Shown one piece after another: positions 13,275-19,913 of a stretch of 30,553 bases of DNA (the first letter of the stretch is position 1; every line of letters begins with the position of its first letter). The translations under genes and the position numbers were made by a program. The stretch is from an uncultured Anaerotignum sp. (lineage in GTDB: Bacteria; Bacillota; Clostridia; Lachnospirales; Anaerotignaceae): assembly GCA_910578425.1 (NCBI GenBank), contig CAJTQX010000033.1, forward strand, positions 1-30,553, in the 5' to 3' direction. The notes beneath the pieces are model-generated. The model was given only the letters and a program-made list of their open reading frames with translations, had not been told where the DNA came from and did not search any database.

Positions 13275-13304
13275 AAAATCCCCTTCTTCCCATCTCACCG
13301 CGCC

Positions 13305-15155
13305 TTACCCTTCCCTATGGAAAAATGCATACACCTGTTCCGCCGAAGGAATATTCATTTCCTCCACCTCCAGCAGATCGCCTACCTCTGCTTTCGCGAT
13401 TTCCTCAATCGAGCCAAAATGCCGCATCAGTGCCTTGCGCCGTACTTCCCCAATGCCTTTAATATCGTCCAAAACGGAATGGAGATTCCGCTCCTGCCGC
13501 AGTTTTCTGTGGTAAGTGATGGCAAAGCGGTGTACTTCGTCCTGTATGCGCGTCACCAGCTTAAACCCCTCAGAGGTCAGCGGGATATTTTTTTCTTCCT
13601 CCCGAAACAGCAGGCCGCGCGTCCTGTGCCTGTCGTCCTTCACCATGCCGCAGACTGGAATATCCATGCCAAACTCCATCAGCACCTCTTCCGCCGCGTG
13701 TACCTGCGTTTTCCCACCGTCCATTAAGATCAGATCCGGCAGGCGGGTAAAGCTGCTGGTTTTCCCCTCGGCTTTTTCCCGAAGCGCGTGGTTCAGCCGC
13801 CGCGTGATAACCTCCCGCATAGATGCATAATCATTCGCGCCAACGACCGTCTTTATCTTAAATTTCCGGTAGTCGCTGTTTTTTGCCTTTCCGTCCTCAA
13901 AAACCACCATAGAGCCGACAGATTCAAAGCCCTGCGTGTTTGAAATATCGTAAGCCTCCACGCGGTTCAGTATCCCCGGCAGGCCCAACGCCTGCCGGAT
14001 TTCCTCCATCGCGCCTTTCGTGCGTTTTTCCTCCCGCCGGAGTTTTTCCCCAAACTGCTCAAATATCAGCATGGCGTTTTTATGCGCCAGTTCAACCAGC
14101 TTGTGTTTTTCGCCCTTCACCGGCACAGTCAGCGCGACCTTCGCACCGCGCCGCTCGGAAAGGTACTCCCCGATCAGCGCGCTTTCCTCTGTCAGAGGCT
14201 CCTGCAATATGATTTCCTTCGGGATATACGCCGTCCCACTATAAAACTGTTTGACAAACGCCGTCAGTATTTCGCTGCGGCTTTGCTCCTCCGGCGCGGT
14301 CAGCGTGAAATTTTCACGCCCCGTCATTTTGCCGTCCCGTATGAAGAACACCTGCACCAGACACTCCTCGAACGCCCGCACAAACGCTATCACGTCCGCG
14401 TTTTCCATGCTCATGTTTGCCATTTTCTGTTTCTGCGCAACGCTTTGTATCGCGCGGATTTTATCCCGCAGGGAGGCTGCCTTTTCAAACTCCATTTCTT
14501 CCGCCGCGGTCTTCATTTCCGCCTGCATTTTTTTCAAAATATCCTCGTGCCTGCCTTCCAGAAAATCCATCGCATCGCGGATATATTCCATATATTCCTC
14601 ACGGCTGACCTGTCCGCTGCATGGCGCAACGCACTGGCCGATATGGTGGTTCAGACAGGGCCGCTCCCTGCCGATTTCCTTTGGCAGGCTTTTGCGGCAT
14701 TTGCGGATCGGAAACAGCTTATGAAGCGTTTCCACCGTTTCCCGCATCGCCAGCACGTCCGTAAACGGGCCGTAATACTTTGCCTTATCCTTTTCCAGCC
14801 GCCGCGTCACAAAAATACGCGGGAACGTTTCCTGCACTGTTACCTTGATATAGGGGTATGTTTTATCGTCTTTCAGCAGGATATTGTAATACGGGTGGTA
14901 TTTTTTGATGAGGTTGCACTCTAAAATGAGTGCCTCTTTTTCCGAATCTGTAACGATATATTCAAATTCCTGAATATGGGGCACCATAGAGCGGGTTTTC
15001 GCTGTCTGATTTCTGCTGCTCTGGAAATACTGGCGCACGCGGCTGCGAAGGCTTACGGCCTTGCCAACATAAATCACGTGGCCGTCCGCGTCCTTCATCA
15101 GGTAAACCCCCGGTTTCTGGGGCAGTTTTTTCAATTCCTCCGCAATATCAAACAT
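13305..15155 (-). CDS. uvrC: Excinuclease ABC subunit C (UvrC)
   Basis: UvrC makes the two incisions flanking a DNA lesion during nucleotide excision repair, acting with UvrB. The start is ATG 15155 (MFDIAEELKK) after GGTGGAG; the longer frame from 15239 crosses repeat copy B. The 616 residues contain the GIY-YIG nuclease (about 12-95; GVYLM at 16-20, IYVGKA at 28-33, the metal-ligand Glu79 in LILECN), Cys-containing RPCLNHHIGQCVAPCSG (165-181), a UVR domain (about 203-238), the RNase H-like C-terminal nuclease (about 370-540, with AYDISNTQG and LILMDGGKTQV) and helix-hairpin-helix motifs at the end (DDIKGIGEVRRKALMRHFGS). It heads the operon uvrC-hypothetical-hprK-murB. Confidence 0.97.
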   Translation of the reverse strand: MFDIAEELKKLPQKPGVYLMKDADGHVIYVGKAVSLRSRVRQYFQSSRNQTAKTRSMVPHIQEFEYIVTDSEKEALILECNLIKKYHPYYNILLKDDKTYPYIKVTVQETFPRIFVTRRLEKDKAKYYGPFTDVLAMRETVETLHKLFPIRKCRKSLPKEIGRERPCLNHHIGQCVAPCSGQVSREEYMEYIRDAMDFLEGRHEDILKKMQAEMKTAAEEMEFEKAASLRDKIRAIQSVAQKQKMANMSMENADVIAFVRAFEECLVQVFFIRDGKMTGRENFTLTAPEEQSRSEILTAFVKQFYSGTAYIPKEIILQEPLTEESALIGEYLSERRGAKVALTVPVKGEKHKLVELAHKNAMLIFEQFGEKLRREEKRTKGAMEEIRQALGLPGILNRVEAYDISNTQGFESVGSMVVFEDGKAKNSDYRKFKIKTVVGANDYASMREVITRRLNHALREKAEGKTSSFTRLPDLILMDGGKTQVHAAEEVLMEFGMDIPVCGMVKDDRHRTRGLLFREEEKNIPLTSEGFKLVTRIQDEVHRFAITYHRKLRQERNLHSVLDDIKGIGEVRRKALMRHFGSIEEIAKAEVGDLLEVEEMNIPSAEQVYAFFHREG

Positions 15156-15186
15156 ACTCCACCGCCTTTTTAAGGGGATAAAGACC

Positions 15187-15266
15187 TTGGGGGCTCTGCC
15201 CCGCACCCCGCAAGCCCTTTGAAAAGGGCTTGATCCCAAACTTTATCGCCAGCCGCACAAGTGCGT
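15187..15266 (+). repeat. Multi-hairpin intergenic repeat, copy B (leader of uvrC)
   Basis: Hairpin 1 is GGGGC-TCT-GCCCC (15190-15202). Hairpin 2 is AAGCCCTTTGAAAAGGGCTT (15212-15231). The tail CAAACTTTATCGCC follows, and hairpin 3 is CGCAC-AA-GTGCG (15254-15265). It lies between the predicted uvrC promoter and the start codon. Confidence 0.8.
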
Positions 15267-15299
15267 CTGGAAATAACCTCCGGATTCCCCAATAAATTA

Positions 15300-15328
15300 T
15301 TTATAACAGGCTATCCGCAGCAAAACAA
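15300..15328 (-). promoter_or_regulatory. Promoter of the uvrC-hprK-murB operon
   Basis: On the minus strand the -35 box is TTGTTT (15323-15328), the spacer 17 bases, and the -10 box TATAAA (15300-15305) is preceded by TGT as an extended -10. The leader of about 140 bases contains repeat copy B. Confidence 0.65.
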
Positions 15329-15356
15329 ATTAAAGTCAAATGTTCCGACTTAACTT

Positions 15357-16985
15357 TTATAGCATTCCATGCCTTCTCAGCACACGAACCATTTTCCCGC
15401 CTGCCGGCACGTTCTGCAAGTCCTCCTCGCGGATTCCCTTTATCAGGAGCATCACCGCTCCATACACCGCCATAGCAAACAGAATAGCCAGCAGTGTTGC
15501 CAGCGTATTATTGGGATAAAGCATAAAAATCACGCGATAAACCCCGACTGCTGCCGCGCCCATAACCGCCGACCCTATAACGGGTTTCAGGAAACAGCCC
15601 ATAAAATCAAACCTCACGCCTGTGATGCGCGAAAGCATGCAGACGTCGAACACCGCCGCCACAAGGTAGCAGCCCGTTGTCGAAAGCACCGCGCCCAAAA
15701 CATTCAGTTCAGGGACGGCAATCAGGAAATAATTCAAAATTGTCTTTGTGACTGCCCCCAGCACCGCACCCATCACAGGCACTTTGATATGGTTGATTCC
15801 CTGCAATATACCCGTTGTCGTCTGGCAGAGTGCAAGGAAGATAACGGAAATCCCGCCGACTGTCAGCAGCGCGCCGCCATCGCTCGCGTTCGGAAACAGC
15901 ATATGAATGATTTCCGGCCCCAAAACCGTAATGCCGATTGCCGCCGGGACGGAAATAATCATAGAAATCCGCATCGTCAGGTTCATTTTCCGGTAAGTCT
16001 GCTTCCTGTCCCGCAGCTTTACAGACGCCGCAATGCTCGGCAGCGCGGCTGTTGCAATCGCTGTGGAAATCGCGACCGGCAGCGTGCTCAGCGTCACATA
16101 TTTCCCCGAAAGCTGGCCGTAAAGTACATTCGCCTGTTCATAGGAAAACCCGTTTCCTGTCAGTATCTTCATAACCATGAACATATCAATCAGGTTCGTC
16201 ATGCTGAAAACCGCCGTACCCGCAATAATGGGCCATGCCGTTTTGATGACCCTTCCGGCAAGCTCGCGTTTGCCCTCTTCGTATTCCTGCCGACAGCGGC
16301 GCGTCCGGCGCATAATATCCGGGCGTATCAGGGAATAGCTGAACAGTATGACAAGCAGCCCTGCCGCCGCGCCAATGCCCGTACCCATCGTTCCGCCCGC
16401 CGCCGCCAGCGGGATATTTTTCTGTCCCTTCGGCACAGCCATGCCAATGAACACATACGCCAGGAAAACGCTGAAAAAGGCGTTGAATATCTGCTCGATG
16501 ATTTGGGAGATTGCCGTCGGCACCATAGTATTCATGCCCTGGAAATAGCCGCGGAATACCGACATCACCGCCACAATAAGCAGAGTCGGGCAGAGCGTCA
16601 GGATAGAATAATAGCTGTCCGGCATATCCACCAATGCCGCCAGCTTTTTCGCCGAGAACAGCATCAGCAGGGCAAACAACAGCCCCATTGACGAAGAAAT
16701 AAGCAGGGAAACCTGAAATACGCGGTGCGCGTTGCGGTACTGCCTCATGGCAATCCGCTCAGAAACCAGTTTGGAGATCGCCGCAGGCAGTCCGGCGGAG
16801 GACAGTATGAGCAGAAATGTATAGATATAGTACGCGATACTGTAAATCCCGTTGCCTGCGTCGCCGATGAGGTTGGTCAGCGGAACGCGGTAAACAAAGC
16901 CTAAAAAGCGCGTCAAAAGCCCGGCGGACGCTAATATCGCCGCCTGCTTGACAAAAGAGCCTTTTTTTCTTGTCCGTTCCGCCAT
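15357..16985 (-). CDS. Polysaccharide/lipid II flippase of the MOP superfamily (SpoVB/YtgP type)
   Basis: Proteins of this type move undecaprenyl-linked precursors across the membrane; YtgP is a lipid II flippase and SpoVB acts in spore cortex synthesis in Bacillus. Which role applies here cannot be decided from the sequence. The 542 residues hold about 14 hydrophobic helices. The family N-terminus is clear: FVKQAAILASAGLLTRFLGF, then YRVPLTNLIGDAGNGIYSIA, and later FRGYFQGMNTMVPTAISQ and QTTTGILQGINH. The start ATG 16985 follows AGAGGTG. Repeat copy C ends just upstream, with copy E facing it behind typA. No neighbour from a capsule or teichoic acid locus is present, favouring a housekeeping or sporulation function. 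Confidence 0.92.
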   Translation of the reverse strand: MAERTRKKGSFVKQAAILASAGLLTRFLGFVYRVPLTNLIGDAGNGIYSIAYYIYTFLLILSSAGLPAAISKLVSERIAMRQYRNAHRVFQVSLLISSSMGLLFALLMLFSAKKLAALVDMPDSYYSILTLCPTLLIVAVMSVFRGYFQGMNTMVPTAISQIIEQIFNAFFSVFLAYVFIGMAVPKGQKNIPLAAAGGTMGTGIGAAAGLLVILFSYSLIRPDIMRRTRRCRQEYEEGKRELAGRVIKTAWPIIAGTAVFSMTNLIDMFMVMKILTGNGFSYEQANVLYGQLSGKYVTLSTLPVAISTAIATAALPSIAASVKLRDRKQTYRKMNLTMRISMIISVPAAIGITVLGPEIIHMLFPNASDGGALLTVGGISVIFLALCQTTTGILQGINHIKVPVMGAVLGAVTKTILNYFLIAVPELNVLGAVLSTTGCYLVAAVFDVCMLSRITGVRFDFMGCFLKPVIGSAVMGAAAVGVYRVIFMLYPNNTLATLLAILFAMAVYGAVMLLIKGIREEDLQNVPAGGKMVRVLRRHGML

Positions 16986-17012
16986 GCCGCACCTCTGATT
17001 CTTTTTAAGACC

Positions 17013-17096
17013 GTGGGACGCTGTCCCACACCCTGCAAGCCCTTTGAAAAGGGCTTGATCCTAAACTTTATTGCCAACCGCATTCCATGCGGTTGG
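17013..17096 (+). repeat. Multi-hairpin intergenic repeat, copy C (upstream of the flippase gene)
   Basis: Three perfect hairpins: GTGGGAC-GCT-GTCCCAC (17013-17029), AAGCCCTTTGAAAAGGGCTT (17037-17056) and CCAACCGCAT-TCC-ATGCGGTTGG (17074-17096). The tail AAACTTTATTG lies between hairpins 2 and 3. This is the best-formed copy in the window. Confidence 0.85.
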
Positions 17097-17157
17097 GAGC
17101 CAAATATGTTCTCAATCTACAAATCATTCCAGCCTTGCTATGCAAAAATCCCTCTTT

Positions 17158-17230
17158 CCCGGAAAACGTAGTTTTCCGGGAAATGGGTCAAGGGCTGAAA
17201 GCCCTTGCGGGAGTTTGAGGGCAGAGCCCT
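17158..17230 (-). repeat. Multi-hairpin intergenic repeat, copy E (opposite orientation, behind typA)
   Basis: Read on the minus strand it has hairpin 1 AGGGC/GCCCT (17218-17230), hairpin 2 CAAGGGCT/AGCCCTTG (17189-17207) and hairpin 3 CCCGGAAAAC/GTTTTCCGGG (17158-17180). It starts 12 bases after the typA stop codon and faces copy C across a 60-base gap. No T-run follows, so it is not a standard terminator. Confidence 0.75.
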
Positions 17231-17242
17231 TAAGTTCTTTCC

Positions 17243-19075
17243 TCAATTCCCGCCGTGTATCCTGTGCTTCCTCCGTAGGTTGTTGTCCAGTATCTTCTTC
17301 CGCATCCGCAGGCTCTTCGGCGTTACCTCCAGCAGTTCGTCTTCGCTGATAAACTCCATGCATTGCTCCAAAGACATCTGTATCGGCGGCGTCAGCCGCA
17401 GGGACTCATCTGAACTGCTGGAACGGATATTCGTCAGTTGCTTTTTCTTGCAGACGTTAATATCCATGTCATCCGCCCGCGCGTTCCTCCCGACGACCAT
17501 GCCCTCGTATACCTTCACGCCCGCGCCGATAAACAGGTCGCCTCTCTCCTGTGCGTTATAAAGCCCATAGGTGATGGCTTCGCCGCTCTCAAACGCCACC
17601 AGAGACCCCTGTGAACGCGTCGGAATATCCCCTTTATAAGGCTCATAATCATTGAATACAGAATTTAGTATTCCATTTCCCTTTGTATCCGTCATAAATT
17701 CGCCGCGGTAACCAATCAGCCCTCTTGCAGGAATCGAAAATTCCAGCCGCGTATAGCCGCCCTTGGAAGGGTACATGTTCTGTAGTTCTCCCTTTCTGCC
17801 GCCCAGCTTTTCAATGACGTTGCCTACAAATTCCTCCGGCACGTCTATCGTCACAGCCTCCATAGGCTCACATTTTTTCCCGTTGATTTCGCGGAACAAT
17901 ACCTCCGGCTTGGAAACCTGAAACTCATAGCCCTCGCGCCGCAGTGTTTCGATTAGAATAGACAGGTGCAGTTCGCCCCTGCCGGAAACCTTGATACAAT
18001 CCATAGATTCCGTATCCTCTACACGCAGGCTGACGTCCGTATTTAATTCTTTATAAAGCCTGTCACGCAGGTGACGGGAAGTCACAAATTTTCCTTCCGT
18101 CCCCGCAAACGGGCTGTCATTTACCAGAAAATTCATAGAAAGCGTTGGTTCGGAAATCTTTACAAAAGGCAGAGCCTCCGGCTTTTCCGGCGAACAGATC
18201 GTATCGCCAATCATGATATTTTCAATACCGCTAAGCGCGACAATATTGCCCACACCAGCCTCCTTAACCTCGACCCTCTGCAGTCCATTGAAAACATACA
18301 GCTTTGTAATTCTCAGCTTTTTGCGTGTGTCTGCATTATGCATGTTCAGCACAACAACCTCATCATTGACGTGTATTGTGCCATTCTCAATCTTGCCGAT
18401 GCCGATACGCCCCACATATTCGCTGTAGTCAATCGTAGAAATCAATGCCTGCAACGGCGCGTCCGGATCGCCCTTAGGCGCGGGGATATGCTGTATAATC
18501 GCCTCAAACAACGGTTTCATATCGCCGTCCCTGGCTTCGGGGTCCTTTGAAGCATAGCCGCCCCTTGCAGAAGCAAATACAAACGGGGAATCCAACTGGT
18601 CATCGTTCGCATCCAGTTCCATAAACAGCTCCAGCACCTCGTCAACCACTTCATTTGGACGCGCCTCCGGCCTGTCCACTTTATTCACGCAGACCACAAC
18701 AGGGTGGTTCAGCTCCAATGCCTTGCGCAGCACAAATTTCGTCTGCGGCATCGGTCCCTCAAACGCATCCACCACCAGCACAACGCCGTCCACCATTTTC
18801 AGTACGCGTTCCACTTCGCCGCCAAAGTCGGCATGTCCCGGTGTATCTATAATATTGATTTTCATATCGCCATACTGTACTGCCGTATTTTTGGAAAGTA
18901 TGGTAATGCCGCGTTCCCGTTCGATATCGCCGCTGTCCATCACCCTCTCCTGCACCACCTGGTTTGTACGGAAGGTTCCGCTCTGGCGGAGCAATTGGTC
19001 TACAAGCGTAGTTTTTCCATGATCAACATGGGCAATAATTGCGACATTTCTGATTGATTCAATTTTCTGTTCCAT
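17243..19075 (-). CDS. typA: Ribosome-associated GTPase TypA/BipA
   Basis: TypA is a translational GTPase of the EF-G family that helps 50S subunit assembly and stress or cold adaptation. The start is ATG 19075 (MEQKIESIRN), 610 residues, the family norm; GGAG lies 11 bases upstream, a rather long spacing. Motifs are G1 AHVDHGKT (15-22), G2 RGIT (55-58), G3 DTPGH (77-81) and G4 NKVD (131-134). Domains II, III and V follow, and the C-terminal domain specific to TypA ends TPKSLRMRKKILDNNLRRKH. It is a single-gene unit with its own promoter; repeat copy E follows the stop. Confidence 0.97.
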   Translation of the reverse strand: MEQKIESIRNVAIIAHVDHGKTTLVDQLLRQSGTFRTNQVVQERVMDSGDIERERGITILSKNTAVQYGDMKINIIDTPGHADFGGEVERVLKMVDGVVLVVDAFEGPMPQTKFVLRKALELNHPVVVCVNKVDRPEARPNEVVDEVLELFMELDANDDQLDSPFVFASARGGYASKDPEARDGDMKPLFEAIIQHIPAPKGDPDAPLQALISTIDYSEYVGRIGIGKIENGTIHVNDEVVVLNMHNADTRKKLRITKLYVFNGLQRVEVKEAGVGNIVALSGIENIMIGDTICSPEKPEALPFVKISEPTLSMNFLVNDSPFAGTEGKFVTSRHLRDRLYKELNTDVSLRVEDTESMDCIKVSGRGELHLSILIETLRREGYEFQVSKPEVLFREINGKKCEPMEAVTIDVPEEFVGNVIEKLGGRKGELQNMYPSKGGYTRLEFSIPARGLIGYRGEFMTDTKGNGILNSVFNDYEPYKGDIPTRSQGSLVAFESGEAITYGLYNAQERGDLFIGAGVKVYEGMVVGRNARADDMDINVCKKKQLTNIRSSSSDESLRLTPPIQMSLEQCMEFISEDELLEVTPKSLRMRKKILDNNLRRKHRIHGGN

Positions 19076-19124
19076 AATAATAAATGCTCCATTCGCTCTC
19101 AATTTTTCCTGTATACATCATTGT

Positions 19125-19153
19125 ATTGTAACACAGCGCATATCCCTATGCAA
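19125..19153 (-). promoter_or_regulatory. Promoter of typA
   Basis: On the minus strand the -35 box is TTGCAT (19148-19153), the spacer 17 bases and the -10 box TACAAT (19125-19130), preceded by TGT as an extended -10. The start codon lies about 50 bases downstream. Confidence 0.7.
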
Positions 19154-19184
19154 TCATTCCGGCAAATTTTTTCCCAAAAGCAAC

Positions 19185-19230
19185 AAAAAAGCTCCCCGCT
19201 GCAAGCGGCATCGCGCCACCTGAAACGGAG
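19185..19230 (-). terminator. Terminator of the cold-shock gene
   Basis: On the minus strand CCGCT-TGC-AGCGG (19196-19208) is enclosed by CTCC/GGAG pairs and followed by GC and six T (19185-19190). It lies about 80 bases after the csp stop codon. Confidence 0.6.
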
Positions 19231-19306
19231 AGTCTTTCCTGCATAACCAACTTCAAATATATGATCTCAATGCTTTCGCATCAGGGCGTCAATAATCTCA
19301 AATCGA

Positions 19307-19507
19307 TTAAGCACGTGTTACATTTGCAGCCTGCGGGCCTTTCGCGCCCTGTACTACTTCAAACTCTACTTCCTGACCTTCTTCCAGCGTCTTGTAACCT
19401 TCGGCCTGGATTGCGGAGAAGTGTACGAATACATCGTCTTCACCAGGTACGGAAATGAAACCGAAACCTTTTTCCGCATTGAACCATTTTACTGTACCTT
19501 TTTTCAT
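19307..19507 (-). CDS. Cold-shock domain protein (CspA family)
   Basis: Single cold-shock domain proteins bind single-stranded RNA and DNA and act as RNA chaperones. The 66 residues are the usual length. Both RNA-binding motifs are intact: RNP1 KGFGFI (13-18) and RNP2 VFVHF (26-30). WFNAEKGFGFI and the C-terminal GPQAANVTRA are family hallmarks. The start ATG 19507 follows AGGAGG. The leader is only about 45 bases, so the long cold-responsive leader of E. coli cspA is not present. The promoter is near consensus, implying high expression. An 8-bp inverted repeat encloses the promoter. Confidence 0.97.
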   Translation of the reverse strand: MKKGTVKWFNAEKGFGFISVPGEDDVFVHFSAIQAEGYKTLEEGQEVEFEVVQGAKGPQAANVTRA

Positions 19508-19539
19508 TGCAAATCCTCCTACCTAAATAGATAAATACC

Positions 19540-19579
19540 TTGACAGCTTGATACTACCATAAATTTCATGCGCTGTCAA
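19540..19579. promoter_or_regulatory. Inverted repeat enclosing the csp promoter
   Basis: TTGACAGC (19540-19547) and GCTGTCAA (19572-19579) are exact inverted repeats. The right copy contains the -35 box of csp; the left copy falls in the early leader. The 24-base interval holds the -10 box. Confidence 0.55.
19551..19579 (-). promoter_or_regulatory. Strong promoter of the cold-shock gene
   Basis: On the minus strand the -35 box is a perfect TTGACA (19574-19579), the spacer 17 bases and the -10 box TAGTAT (19551-19556), preceded by TGG as an extended -10. Confidence 0.85.
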
Positions 19580-19913
19580 TGAGTAATTCAGGCGGAACCC
19601 ACTATTTTCCCTGCAAAATACGCCAATTTGCGGACTGAAAAAAATTTCATGGGTCACCGTCTGTCCACTGCGTATACACGCACACTCCAAAATGGTCTGG
19701 AGGAAAGAATGAAAAGCCGTTCATCGTATTATGTTGACTACAGCACAAATTTATCCCTGCCAATTTCGCTCGAAGCTGTTCCGGCTCAAAATTCCCTGTT
19801 TTTTCCAGATACAAATTCCATTCATCACTGGATGCCAGATTCCCCGCCGCCCGCTGTGCGCGGGGTTAAGTGTCTTTCAAACCTTTGTTTTCTCCAGATG
19901 CCGATTCCATTCA
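19580..19913. other. Gap between the penicillin-binding protein gene and csp
   Basis: About 330 bases hold no convincing gene. The part next to the penicillin-binding protein gene contains a second copy of that gene's last bases and early 3' region. No terminator was found. A plus-strand frame from ATG 19709 has a good GGAGG site but runs antisense into the penicillin-binding protein gene and is not accepted. Confidence 0.5.
19804..19852. repeat. Duplicate of the 3' end of the penicillin-binding protein gene
   Basis: The 49 bases at 19804-19852 match 19893-19941 at all but about five positions. The second stretch contains the stop codon and last eight codons of the penicillin-binding protein gene; the first is a downstream copy displaced by 89 bases. 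It includes the shared block CATCACTGGATGCCA. Confidence 0.8.

Noticed and set aside
15369..16691. Plus-strand open frame of 440 codons
   Set aside because: Antisense to the flippase gene; composition extremely rich in His, Arg, Gln and Asn, with no family motif.
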